Shown here: positions 22,196-34,100 of the stretch, one piece after another
Layout of the letters: each line of letters begins with the position of its first letter
Position numbering within the stretch: position 1 is the first letter of the stretch
DNA from: Eutypa lata
Taxonomy: Eukaryota > Ascomycota > Sordariomycetes > Xylariales > Diatrypaceae
Assembly (NCBI GenBank): GCA_022661535.1
Contig: JAKULF010000011.1
Span: 744,001-808,000 of the forward strand
Direction of reading: 5' to 3'
Length of the DNA stretch: 64,000 bases
Translations under genes and position numbers: made by a program
The notes under the pieces: generated by a model
Database searches by the model: none
What the model was told of the DNA's origin: nothing
The model's input: the letters and a program-made list of their open reading frames with translations, nothing else

Positions 22196-23975
22196 ATGAC
22201 CACCGCTGCTCCCCCGACCGTCCTCATAATCGGCAGTGGGGTCGCCGGCCCCGTACTCGCCGTCCTGCTAAAGCGGAAGGGCTACGCGCCCATCGTATTC
22301 GAGAAGGTCCGAGCGCTCGGCGATGCCGGCGCCTCCCTGATGCTGATGCCGAACGGGATGAAGGTGCTCGACCTGGTCGGCCTAAACACCACGGACTTGG
22401 CCTCCTCCTCTACGTCCGGCGGCGCCTTCCCACTCGACGCCTTCGAAGACCGCTCCGGCGGTGGTAGCCTGCTCGGCTCGTCGGCCCTCCCGTCTACTTT
22501 CAAGGCGAAGTACGGGCAGCCGGCCGTGGGCGTCAAGCGCACGGGTCTGAACCTCGCGCTGAAGAAGATGGCCGAAGACGCCGGGATCGAAGTGCGCGAG
22601 GGCTGGGCTCTCGAGTCAGTCTCCGAGGATTCGGACGCGGACGCGGATGCGGACTCGAGCAGGAGCGGTAGGAAAACCGTCACGGCGCGCTTCGCGAACG
22701 GCGAGTCCGTGCGAGGCGATTTCCTGATCGGCTGCGATGGCATCAAAGCGGCGTCGCGGGACGCGCTGCAACAACTCAAAAACGGGGCTTCAAACCAGCA
22801 ACAGCCGCCCGCGTTCACGGGACTCACGCAGACGTCGGGGTTCTCGCCGGCTCCGGCAGCGTTCGGGATCGACGACAAGTCCGTGATGCGGAACTGGTTC
22901 GGCGAGGGCGTCCACGTCATCGCGTACCCGGTGTCGCGGACGCATGTGTCGTGGGCGGTTACGTTGCCCGAGGCGGACGAGGAGGCCGCGAAGGAGTCGT
23001 GGCGTATATATGGCGACGACGAGCGCGAGGAGGTCAAGCGGAAATTGCTCTCCGTGCTGGAGGAGACGGGCTTCGAGCCGCCCGTGATCGAGATGGTGCG
23101 GTCGGCTGAGCGGCGTAAGTTTTTCCTTCTATATACATACAGGGAGTCTTATTCCTTTCCATATTTAAAGGGGTTTTTTTTCGGGAGGGGGAAAAGGGGG
23201 GTTCCTCGGATAACCCCTTTATCTCGCCAAACCATCCAACCAACCACGAAGAACAATAGCTGGTTAGTTAGTTAGTGAGCTAACCCTAGCCACCACTTTT
23301 CACCACAGTCCTCAAATTCGGCCTCTTCGACCGTCAAGCCCTCGACGCACCGCAATGGCATACAACACGGTGCGTGCTCGCGGGCGACGCGGCGCACCCG
23401 ACGTCGCCGCACCTAGGGCAAGGAGCGAACCAAGCCCTCGAAGATTGCTACCACTTAAGCCAAGCGCTGCCGGACTTGACCCCCAGAAAAGAAGGAGAAG
23501 AAGAAGAAGAAAGGAAGGTCCTCGACGACGACGACAACCTCGAGCAGATCTTCGCCGCCTACGCGGAAAAGCGGCAGCCTCGAACGGCGGCGCTCGTCCG
23601 GGGCGCGCGGGCCGCGGGTCAGAAAAGGGTCGTGACCACGGGGAGCCGGGATTGCGAGGCCAGGAATCTGGTGAGTCTAATTGATTGCATAACTGTAGTC
23701 CCCCCCCCGTTTTACTGCGTTCTCGTTTATTTTTCATGATGAACTACTTAGTCTCATACACCGATCGACTGTTTTGTTGGTGTGTGCGGTGTGTGGCTTA
23801 TCGAGATGTTGCCGAACAAATCGATGGATACATACCCTTTAATACCAGTTCATGCCCGTCATTTGACTAACTCGGGATCGTGTTACAGAAAGTGGCTGCC
23901 GAATGGAAGGATTTAGATGCTGTTGCGGCGAAGTACGATAACCTGTGTAGAGAGCCGTTTGATGCAACTGTCTAA
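22196..23975 (+). CDS. FAD-dependent monooxygenase (salicylate hydroxylase-like, FAD_binding_3 type)
   Basis: The product is a class A flavoprotein monooxygenase that would use NAD(P)H and O2 to hydroxylate a small substrate, which I cannot name. Three exons fit: 22196-23114, 23309-23670 and 23889-23975, giving 455 residues, normal for the family. Motifs present: the N-terminal dinucleotide-binding GSGVAG in VLIIGSGVAGPVLAVLLKRK; the middle DG motif in FLIGCDGIKAASRDAL; and the GD motif LAGDAAHPTSPHLGQGANQA, which appears only after splicing intron 1. An Asp/Ala-rich insert (DSDADADADSS) and a Glu-rich insert (EGEEEEERK) are unusual. Introns are 194 and 218 nt, longer than others in the window. 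The gene stands alone between gene-poor stretches, with strongly GC-ending codons; no transporter, regulator or synthase lies beside it, so no pathway is inferred. The small third exon (29 codons, ending EPFDATV) is the least certain part. Confidence 0.88.
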
Positions 23976-25915
23976 ACTAGAGAGAACCATTGACCATCAC
24001 GAAGTATAAACTATCACCTATCTCCTAGCTAGCGTTTTTGATATATTTCTTACAACTTATAAAATGACTTAAAAAATGAAAGTCTCTTCAGATATCATAA
24101 ACCTAGGTAGCTTAACAGCTAGCATCTGTCACTTGAAATCACTTTTCTATTATACAATATCGTGTTAACGATAGACTGTAGAGAAGTAACCCCGGGTTTT
24201 CATTGAATCAGGGGCTTCATTTATGATCATGAATGACGGCATCGGGCAAGCGGATATCTCTCGGCTTCTGCGCTGGACCCTGATCTGCAAGATCCCGGAT
24301 CGGCCCACGTGGTGGCGATCTTTGTTACAACATTATTAAACGCCCTAGGAGCCCTATTATATGTAGATCAGCTAAGTGGGTTAGGTAATTTGATCCGGTA
24401 CTTATAATAAGAGCTCGTGTGATTTGAAATACATACAGTATCAAAATCAAACCTAACGTTAGAGCTCTACCTACTTGCTGCATATATACGCCAGCTTTAT
24501 TATTATCCATCACCAACCGTTTTGACCACATACATGTTACTTCCATCTAAGTGCATTACCCACCTCATTCAAACAGTTGATAACAGTTGACTTACCTATA
24601 CACATACCTGGCTACCTCAGTGGTTAGAGTGCTTGCTAGCTACATAGATAACCTCATGTGAGGTTCACCCACCCACTCAACTCGAGCTACAAACGGTTAC
24701 ATCCACGTTGGTAACTGTGTGGTCCGGTAGTCCGTACGTTCCCCCACCCATTCCCGTATCCGCCCGTAGCAGCAGCAGCTGAGGCGTAGTAAGACCGACC
24801 GTAAGGCAGATAAATGGATCAATCATTAACACTAGGTACCTATGTGCTTAGTTGACTGGCCGGGTTTAGGTGTTCAGTCAGGAAACGAGCAGGTCGTCTT
24901 TACTTCCCCGTTAGAGTAGTTACCTATCTAGTAAATATAGCAAGAAATCCCCGCTTACGGTAACTAAGATTCTCATATAGGTAGTTATATCGACAGAGGA
25001 GTCATGGGGTCGGTCGAGTCATGTAAACTTGACTATATGGCTAACAAGCAAAAAAGGCAGGATTAGTAAGCCACGGCAAGGAACACGCATGCTTGAGTTT
25101 GCTAAGTATAGATGAAGTATTTAGCGAATAATGGACGCAGAAAGCTCATAAGGGTAGGTAAGTAAGTAGGTATGGACTCACTGATAATAACATCAAGAAA
25201 ACTCTAGATTCCATCTCGTGATATGTCTACCATCCTAGTCCAACTTGCCATGCCTGGGTAGGTGGGTAGTAGCTGGTTGTCCATGTAACTCCAGGAGACA
25301 TCATACATACGTCTTCAAGGGGAAACAGTTCCGAGTTCCGAGATATCTGGAGAGATCCCCTCTACAACCATCCATGAGAACCACACGGTACGTACGGTCG
25401 ATCCGTGGTATGGTAAAGCCTAACCAGCGATCAAAGTCTCTCACCTCCAAACATCTAAATGACCCTTCCATGATGCTAGCGCCCAACAGACCTACACGAA
25501 CCAACTAACTAGCCAGCCAAGCTTAGTGACCGAATGGAAAACACCATCGAATAGACATATATCGAAGAATAGCAAGGGCTTATCAAGTATTTATTATTAT
25601 TTGTTCGTCTGCCTTACCTCCTTACAAAGTGGCAAGGAAATAGGTAGAGGTGAACCTCAAGCAGAGCTGATTGATTACACATCATTCCCATCTGGCATAA
25701 GTCGGGATGGTAGCAGCAACTAACTAACATCTCGGAAAAGGGGGAACCACGGGGGGATATTTCCGGCTCAAAACAAATCGCCGCCCAAAAACAAAACAAA
25801 AGCAACCCAGGGTAAGCCGTAATTTCACCATCGCTGTGGTCGGAGGAGCACATTTCCTCCTAGCTATGTGTGCGTGTATGTGTGTGTCTTCCATTTTTCC
25901 CCCGCAACGAGCTCG
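23976..25915. other. Intergenic region between the monooxygenase and RNase H1 (convergent)
   Basis: Both flanking genes end here. No coding frame is convincing. A tRNA-like stretch near 24611-24680 has an A-box-like CTCAGTGGTTAGAGTGC and a perfect ACCTCATGTGAGGT palindrome, but the arms do not fold as a tRNA (see rejected items). Short TACCTA/TAGGTA motifs recur. A GT-rich run sits at about 25866-25890. Confidence 0.55.
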
Positions 25916-27067
25916 TTACAAGCGCATTGCGCCTTTGACGGCAAGATTGTCTGCCGCCACATTGCCAGCATCCTCAGCGTGGCCCTTAACCCATTGAAAG
26001 TAGGTGTTCGTGCCTGCGGCGTCTCGCTCCTCGATCTTAGCCCTGACCGCTTCGACGAGGTCCTTGTTTTTCACCGGGCCATTTGCCGTCCGCCAATTAT
26101 TCTTTTGCCAATTCCTATACCACTCGGTAACGCAGCTGATAGAGTACTTGCTATCGGAGTAGATGCGGATATCTTGGGTAACCGAGACTCCCTCCACGGC
26201 TCTGAGAATGGCCGTTAGTTCTGCTCGCTGGTTCGTCTGAAGGTCGCCTTCTAACGGTTCGGATATGTTCCTACACAATGTTTTAGTAGCTATCGACAAG
26301 GGGGGAGCTGCAGGTTAGACAAACCTTGGGTCGCCTGCCCCGAAGTAAACACCCACTCCAGCGCGAGCTCCGATGCGTCCATTAGACCGGCTGCTCCCAT
26401 CTGTGTAGATACACTGGACATTCTTCTCTATTTTCGAACCGCCTTTCTTAGCCTTCTTCGTGGGTGGCTCAAGCTCTTCATCCTCTTCGTCCTCTTCGTC
26501 TTCTTCATCTTCTTCTTCACTGGGCGACTCGAGTTCATCACCCTCCTGTTCTCTGAGTACCTCTTGTGCAATTTGGTCTCCGTGTGTACGGATGAATTCG
26601 ACAGCCTCTCTACGCGTATCGAACCTTTTGTACTTAGGTCCCTTCCAACCCTTGATTGCAAGCGAAGCTGCCTCCCAGTCTTTGTAAATCCCGGGATCTC
26701 GCCCCACAGCAACAGCGTAGAATCTTTCCTGTTTAGTGCCGTCGGTTGCAGTGGATGGGTTCCTGCCTTCTACGAATGCTTCGGCATCGTCGCGACTAAG
26801 AAAGGACTTGTCTGTGAAATAAAAGGTTGGTTAGCTACCTCTCTCTCGGCCACTGCATGTGAAGATAAGAGGCGTATTCGACGTACATTGAGCACCTCTG
26901 AATCCGGCTGTTTGTGCTTGACACTCGATCCAGGTCAGATAAATGCCGGGTTTCTTGCCAGCTCTCACGGCGTAGTATTTCTGGGCGTTCGGGTCCATTT
27001 TGCGCTTTTTGCTGGTGCTGGCTGAAGACCCTGAAGGGTTTCTTGGTTGGGGTTTCTTCGGAGGCAT
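25916..27067 (-). CDS. rnh1: Ribonuclease H1 with two hybrid-binding domains
   Basis: RNase H1 cleaves the RNA strand of RNA-DNA hybrids in nucleus and/or mitochondria. Exons 27067-26887, 26811-26325 and 26270-25916 keep phase and give 340 residues. Two caulimovirus-viroplasmin-type hybrid-binding domains are seen: residues about 30-75 (KYYAVRAGKKPGIYLTW, then GFRGAQYKSF across the first splice) and about 90-135 (RFYAVAVGRDPGIYKDW, then KGPKYKRFDTRREA). An acidic linker of Glu/Asp (about 156-174) and a basic PPTKKAKK follow. The catalytic domain starts near 190 with IYTDGSSRSNG; the acidic active-site residues are D198, E240 (NQRAEL), D262 (YSDSKYS) and D330 (AADNLA), with H320 (VKGHAED). All are present, so the enzyme should be active. 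The second intron uses a weaker GTTTGT donor, but only this site joins the DPR and NISEP segments in frame. Yeast RNH1 also has two hybrid-binding domains. Confidence 0.95.
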
Positions 27068-28258
27068 TTTGAGTGCGGGGAGTAGCGTATCCTTAAGTAT
27101 ATCGGATATGATGCCAGGCCATGTCAACCTGTTGCTACAAGTGACAAAAGTGACGTGTCGTATGAGGAGGAGGAAGTTGAGACAGGCGGCTTTGTTGGCA
27201 GGATAGTGCCGCCTGCAGCGTGATGAGGGACGAAACAAGCTTTGTCTGGAAAGTCACAGAAACGGCATGTTCAAAGACGACAAATGAGAGAAACCTTCCA
27301 AAGAAGCCAAGACAGTTCTCAGTGATTCTGGTTGTAAAGGAGCAAGGAGGGGGTGGAGCAGGGATCAATCATAAGCTTCGCTCTGATGGATGGAAGCTTG
27401 AAACGCGAATCCCGGGCTCCAAATCAATAGTTAGGTCCGATAAAGATAAGATAAGTACGTACATGTATGTAACTACCTACCTTATGTAGGTACTGTACAC
27501 ACTTGATTCCAATGAATGAGAGCTGAAATAGTAATTCTTGAAGTCAAGAAAACGGCTCCTCATTCTGAACTTTTATGTGCTATTCTTCTCTTATGTATAT
27601 AGGTAGGTAGTTACATTCCAGCATCGAGACAAATCAATGTGAAGAGGGCAATGCAACCTTGCATTGTACTACTAAAGAGAAGCACCAGAACATGACCTTA
27701 TACTACACACATACTAAAGAATGTACCCTATTCCTCCAAATTTATCAAGCCTCATGCAACACGGCTGACATATGACTGATCATGTAATTTAGAAAGCAGG
27801 TATGATGAAGCTACCTAAGAGGTCAGATAGAATACTAGGTCTATAGATAGACCACTGGATCAATAGCCGTTCTCCCATGTCCGACCACTAAACAGGTCCT
27901 CTCACACGATTCTACCGACAGACCTATGCCGCCAGGTCTTTGTAGATCTGTTGGGGCTACCAGACTGTCAATACTGAATCTCAACCAGATACCTTTGCTT
28001 GCTAGTATTCTACAAGGGCCAATAATGTATGTTCAGGCTGATATTGATGCCTATATCCCATAAGGATTGGCCCTAAAACCGAGACTTGACAACATAACTC
28101 AACGACCCGTACCAAACAAAGGATTTATATCGATGGTTTAGTCTCCTAAGGGTTTTTGTAATGCCAAAACCGACAAGAAGACTATTTAATTCCGGCGCTT
28201 GCCTCGTTACGAGACCAGAACGCAATGTTCACGGTGCTGAAGAGCTGGTGGAAGATTC
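27068..28258. other. Intergenic region between RNase H1 and TAD3 (tandem, minus)
   Basis: It should contain the promoter of the RNase H1 gene and the 3' end of TAD3. No coding frame is supported. A TACATGTATGTA/CTACCTAC-rich patch lies near 27456-27496 and a TATATAGGTAGGTAG patch near 27596-27611. Confidence 0.55.
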
Positions 28259-29858
28259 CTAGGCGTGAAGGTGAGAGTTGACAACCAGGCGTTCAGCATC
28301 ATCAGTTTCCCACTCCCATCCTAGCATGCTCCAATTCAACTCCTTGCGCCAGTGTAGTCCTAGGCCTTGGCCTCCTCCGCAGGGGCCGCGCTCGCATGTT
28401 CCATCAGCTCCACATAGGTCGTGGCCACGGTCCTCCGAACTCATACCTCCAGTCAATGGCATCCGTTGTCGAAACACGATTCGGCCCATTCGAGAATGCA
28501 AGATAGCCATGGCACACATGGTGCATGGCTCATGTGTCATGTATAGTTCGAGCTCATGGCACAAGTACCCATCAGGACAAGGGTGGACGGCATCAAAGAC
28601 ATCCTCCTCGTCTTTAAGTAGCGGTTTGTCTTGGAATGCCTCAAATTCCATAATCTGTGAAGTGGTAGGTGGCCTATTCTCCGCTTTAACTAGCTTCTGT
28701 GCCACCATGCTAATAGCTCTCAATGCTGCATGCGCCATTGGATTTCCGGTATGGCCACTTTTCTCATGTTGATGCCATCTAGCGTCAGCTGCGATAGCTA
28801 CGATCTCTGTGGTCTCCTTGGCTTCATCTTCAGGTTGGGAAACACCTGCATCCTGAGCATCTATTCCTAGGCTGTTGGGGTTGGTATCATTGCCTTGGGG
28901 ACCCCCAGTTTCTCCGACCGGGGCACCATTGCTACCGTTGCTGCGTTGGGGATCGGCTTCATTGATGTTGCTCGTTTGGGTGTCGGTATTAGCACAGTTG
29001 CCATTCGTAGCTTCACCTGTCGTAGAATCCCCTTGCGTCGCCTCGGGACCCATGCTATCTTCTCTTGCAGCTGCTCTTCCAGTGTCAGCCTTTCCAGGAA
29101 CTGTACGCTTGATGATGACAGCGCCAATCGGCTCTCCATAGCCAGCCTGCTGTGACTTCTTGGCAACCTCGTGGGCTAGAGTCATCCAGACGGATGCATC
29201 GCGGGACACGCTTGTTGTAGTTCGGCAGATGTTACTTGGATGAGGACCTAGCGGGTTATTCTTCCTGTAGACGGTCTGCCAGAATTGCTGGGACCACATG
29301 TTTGCTTGAACCTGAGATGTCGGGGCCAGCAGAGGAACTGGTATGGTCGCCACAAAGATGTCATCCCTAATGCCATCAATAGTGGAGAGGCCTCGCACAA
29401 GTTCCTCATAAGGAATCTCGTCCTTGAGGCCAAGCATGATGTAGAGCCAATTAGACCTTCCAGTGTGAAGGATTCGCCCATTGCTGTCGTTCATAAACTC
29501 CGTCTTGAGATGAGACGGAAGGTCGGAAGGCTTCGAGCACCGACGCAAGTGAGGAAGGTTCTTAGCCGCATCATCACCGGCCAGAGCTCGTGCTACACTA
29601 TTAAAGAAGGCAAATTAGCAACATAGTAGAATATAGAATAATAGAATAGAACAAGTTAAACATAAATACTTACTTCACGACATCATTGGTAAATCTAGTA
29701 GGTGCTCGTGTGATGTATGCATAACTTAGAGAAAGGTTGTCTCGTAGCTCGAGGGTTGTCTTGAGGGGCACCAGAGTTCCTAAATTAATACTATCCGGAA
29801 GAAGCCGTCTCGAGACGGAGTCGAGCGTCTCGACAACTTCCGTCATGGAATCGCTCAT
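28259..29858 (-). CDS. TAD3: tRNA-specific adenosine deaminase subunit TAD3
   Basis: TAD3 pairs with the catalytic subunit TAD2 to convert A34 to inosine in tRNA anticodons. Two exons (29858-29674 and 29597-28259) join in frame across a 76 nt intron, giving 507 residues. The deaminase fold is clear near the C-terminus: H351 in GNPMAHAALRAI is the first zinc ligand, and C420 and C423 in THEPCTMCAMAILHSRMGRI are the others. The position of the catalytic Glu (HAE in active deaminases) is Ala353, fitting the non-catalytic role of TAD3; the usual replacement in yeast and human is Val. The ending GLHWRKELNWSMLGW is also typical. Residues about 240-326 form a Gly/Asn/Thr-rich insert that separates IGAVIIKRTVPGK from the zinc-binding core and lengthens the protein beyond the yeast one (about 320 residues). 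A second intron inside the insert was considered, but the frame is open throughout. Confidence 0.9.
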
Positions 29859-30845
29859 AGCGAAAACCTGCGGTGGGGTGACAAGGCGTCAGGTCTGATG
29901 AGATGATATCCAAGTGGAAGTGATAGGAATCTCCAGACAAGCAGCAGACAGACAGACGGACGGATAGACAGAGAGGGAAATGGAAGGCTTTCCAGTATAT
30001 GCAAAGAGGCGATGAGGCAACGCTGGCAATCTTAAAGAAGTGAATAGATGGATTGGGTTCTTCAGGTCAAATGAAGTAGTAGTGGGAAATCCAAACTATC
30101 AGGGCCGGAGCTCTTAACATGGCGCCGAAGGTGTTGACCGGTGAGAAAGAACTGTGTTGGAAGGCGTCGAAAACCAATCGAGGTTTACTGTAGGAAGGAC
30201 GGTGTCGATACTAGGTAAGAAGAAAGGAACGAATGTATGGGTACCTAAAAGGTTGCCTGAGGAACAATATCCGGGGAAACTAATGTTAGCTATAAGGTAG
30301 ATAGGCAGTCAGGTACATATCAGGCATGTAAAAGATAGGTAGGCGCGAACCGAATTTTTGAATGTCGAAGTTCAGAAATATTATCGCCTACTCTCCGCAG
30401 GTCCACATGAACGCATGCCCTTGTATTCGTAAACAGTGCAGCTTCCAAAAGAATGACAGTATATCTACCTAGTAGTTGCTGTTTCCTGGTTTGTAAGGTT
30501 ATTCACTCTCGAGATTCAATTCGCCATGTTCTTTGTCGTCAGTTATCTCTATAGAGAGTAGGTAAGGAAAGACTGGCACATTCAATGTTGAATTTTAGCA
30601 CGAAGTATAAAGTTGGGTGATGAGTACCAATTAGGATGTGAATATCAATTAAAAATGTTATCGATAAGAAATGATCAACACGTGCTAACAAATCCTATGG
30701 GCAACTTCTTTAACTAGCAAGATTACCTAGATAGTGGGTTGGCGGGGTCAAGTCCCTGGAAGCTGAAGTGGGGCAAGGGTCCAATCTACATATAGGTATC
30801 CTGTGACGTACATGTATGTATGTATGTATTTAGTTACTATGTAAC

Positions 30846-30885
30846 TACGAAGGTCCGGGCGTCAATTATTCGTCACTCTACATAC
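30846..30885 (+). repeat. Left terminal inverted repeat of the MITE
   Basis: Starts with the TA duplication, then CGAAGGTCCGGGCGTCAATT and a further 18 bases ending ACATAC; pairs with 31095-31134. Confidence 0.88.
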
Positions 30886-31094
30886 AGCTCGTACCGTAGG
30901 AGGTGATTTCGAGCCTTGTTAAGCACTGTATTTCGAGCCCCTGTATGGATCCACAGCACTAGGCCTATTACCTGCTACGTGCTACCTAAGAATTAAGGAA
31001 CTAAGCCCTGTAGCCCCCGTAAATTTAATAAGCTTATGGCGAGATAACAGCGAGATAGGGGTGCAAGAGGTGTTAGGCGCGCACTGTAAGGCTT

Positions 31095-31134
31095 GTATGT
31101 GGAGTGACGAATAATTGACGCCCGGACCTTCGTA
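31095..31134 (-). repeat. Right terminal inverted repeat of the MITE
   Basis: Reverse complement of the left repeat with one mismatch, ending in the TA duplication at 31133-31134. Confidence 0.88.
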
Positions 31135-34100
31135 CCTGTATGTAGGTAACATTAATGCCCTATGAAAGTGCAGTCTTTGTCCAGCTCGACGTACTATAAC
31201 GAACCCATACATGTATTGGAAGGTCAGCCTATTTAGCTGTGGCTTAAGATAACATTTATTTACTTTATTTTGTATATGTAGACTGTATATATACTTACTA
31301 CATATATACAATATTATAGGATTGTGTCCTAGACATTGCCTACCTACAAGCTTGATAGTTACAAGCCTTGGCTAAATCAACGATCCCTTCCCCAGCCTGT
31401 CTGATATTATACCATACATTTAGGAGACGATATTTCGACTTAATGTTGGAATCCCTCGGTTGACTTAGCAATTCTATAAACCATGTAAAGTAGAGCAGTC
31501 CTGATCATTAATACATGGCTTGAAGGGCTTAGGTATGTTTCGGTATGCACAAATATCTTCAATGGTGCTGTATTCGATCCTTACATCATAATGTAGTATT
31601 TGAACATTGTGTAAAAATATATATGTATATTCATGCACTTGTTACTCCTCAATTTTGGTTGCGCAAGTACCTGCCTAGATATTTTACATGGAGACTGAAA
31701 GGTTAGATTTATTGAGGTCCCCTTCCCCTGAAATACTTAAAAGGAGGAGGAATTGGTACTTTGTAAGCTAGATACATAAGTATACTGCGATATCGGATAG
31801 TTAAGCAAGGCTCCCCAGCTCCTCGGTACCTATTGCTTGATTAATCGACTTGCTATGAAAGTTCTCAGTCCAAGGGTTGAAAGGCAGGTAATAATTAAGT
31901 GACATTTACTATGTTACTTTGATACATAACATTCATTACGACGGACCTCTTCATTCTCAGGCGATAACATTGTATTGAACTTTAGTCAGTTGATATCTGA
32001 TGTTGAGGCATAATGGCATACTTTATCTCACTTCTTGTTGAGTACTGTATAGGAAATGATGAATCCTTTCCTATCTAACCACCAAACAAGCCACGCCGTT
32101 GAAGCAGAAGCATTCCTATCCAGCCTGTGTAATATGATGAACTCTTTTCCGACGACAAGGCTTGCTCCCCTGCCTATAATGTAGACGACTATACGCATAA
32201 TGATGACAGCCTAATAAGGGGTTTGAAGGACCAAAAGGACTCACCTTTCACTCTTATCCAGAAGACCTCACTGTGGTTCATTACTACCCATTGAAAACTA
32301 CTCGTGTGTAAACATAAGTCCTTTTCTACAACTCTGAACTAGGTAGCATGATACCCCCGCCACCTCATGGTTGGTTACAGTAACTCTCAGGAAAGGGTCG
32401 GATTTTAAGGGAGTGAGTGTAGGTGGTTAGAGAATAGAGATGTGGTTAGCTCAGAAACTGCGGCGAAAACAATGTAACAGGCTCGGGGTAATCTCTACTA
32501 GAGTTACTACATGTCTTGAATAGCTTGATACTCCCGACGAGTAAGACATATTGACCACTGTTAGGTAACTTGTTGCTATTTTGATCACGATCCTCAACCA
32601 GAAAATTTGCACGATTCGTACGATCGTAGGCAAGCAATAACCTGTCGCCACCCCAATACGATGTGTAGATGTGTAGCTGATAAAGGTTCGCCTTAGGTAG
32701 CATTAGGTTTTGCCTGATCGACGATTTTGTGCTGGAGTAGTCAACCCATAGTTGAAATAGTGGTGTATACTGGCTGGTTGGTACGCTGGTCCAGTACCCC
32801 AAACTCCAGGATAAAGGAGGCGCATCTAGTCGAGTTGTACTAGATCCGGATAGGCGGCATGCAAGTTCTAAACTATGCACCCGCATCTCTCGGGTCGTAG
32901 CCGCACTATCAGGTGAGCTGTAGTGTCACTTCTCCTAAGCCCGAGGACTGGATCTGACATGCATGCGTGAGGTGCTCTTGACAGGCAAGATTGCAACAGC
33001 GCCCTGCACCCGGTCAGGATGACCATTGGTATGGGGTTGCCACGCGCCGAGGTTGTTATCACTTCCCCCGGGATATCAGAAAATGCCATATGTTTCCCCC
33101 CTCCAGACACCGATCGGAATCAGTCTCGAAAGAAGAAAAATGCCGCAGGCTTACGCTTAAACCCTTATACAGAGGACACGTTGCGAACACCGGCGCCAGT
33201 AGTAATGGAATTAACAATCATATAGAATAATACTTTCCTTATTAGTGTAATGGGTATAAGTTGGCTTATAGAAAGGGAGTTAACTAATTTACCGCCACTC
33301 AAACAAGGAGCTTACCTATGAATCCATGTTTCTCCTCCCACCAGGGAGCTGTTCCCCGCCAGCCTTTTCCCGGAATAGGCGTTCTTTAAAAAGGAAAAAA
33401 GCTTGTATCTGAATCTAGGCTTGCCTATGGTGAACTCGTTTCCGCCAAGGTCTTAGGTCTCAGGATTTCAGTTCTTCCGCTGCAGAGTGCCTAAGTAGGC
33501 AGGCGAGGGGCTAGTAAGCACCTCTGTCTTGCGCACGACTCAAAAGGAATAAGCTCTAGAGTAGAGATAGCCGAGTCTGGTGTTTTTGAGGGGCGGCTTG
33601 CTTGCTATGGTGCTCAGATCCGGAGCTCTGTGGTTCAAGCTTTACAAATCCCTGGGCCCAGGTGCAAGCAAGCCTTCTCTAAAGGATGCAGCCACACGCG
33701 CGCAACCTTCCTATAATCCCTGATATCAGAGTTGTATTACGAATGGCAGCCGCATCTCGATCCCATGGGTTTGGTATCAATCTCGTTGGTTTTATGCCGC
33801 AGACTGTGCAGATCTACTAAGGTGTCGCGTATCTAGACAGTTTCAAACGCAGCGGCTTCACTGTGTGACCTCTTATCAAGCATGTGGCTTCCCCGCAAAA
33901 GGACATCATCATACAGTAACTCGTCACATTTCCAAGTCCGGGTCCTTAAGCTCCGGCCAAACTATCTAGCGTCATTATCATGCCGCGGCGGTTTTTTCTT
34001 TTTTCTTTCTGACTAGATATCTTGTGAAGTGTTGACTGTTGTGTGAGTAAATCAAATTACTATGCATAACGGTAAGGTCTAGCCGACGTCGGTCTCTTCC

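Larger units (their letters stand above)
30846..31134. mobile_element. MITE with 40 bp inverted repeats and TA target duplication (Tc1/mariner/pogo type)
   Basis: The two ends, 30846-30885 and 31095-31134, are inverted copies identical at 39 of 40 positions (one T/C difference). Read inward each begins with TA, then CGAAGGTCCGGGCGTCAATT. Similarity stops exactly at the outer TA on both sides, as expected for a TA target-site duplication, leaving an element of 285 bp (30848-31132). The interior (about 209 bp) has no coding capacity for a transposase. TA duplication and long inverted repeats are hallmarks of Tc1/mariner superfamily elements, so this is read as a non-autonomous member moved by a transposase encoded elsewhere. 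High identity of the two ends suggests a fairly recent insertion. The exact family name is not claimed. Confidence 0.85.

Noticed and set aside
24611..24680. tRNA-like stretch with an A-box-like CTCAGTGGTTAGAGTGC
   Set aside because: The T-arm (AGGTTCACCCACC) does not pair, the acceptor strands are not complementary and no anticodon arm of seven bases fits. At most a tRNA or SINE relic.
30982..31311. 109-codon minus-strand ORF
   Set aside because: It runs across the right end of the MITE, so it is a mosaic of element and flank.
33560..33650. Possible leucine-type tRNA (TAGCCGAGTCTGG ... GTGGTTCAAGC)
   Set aside because: The promoter-box spacing is plausible but neither the acceptor nor the T stem pairs.
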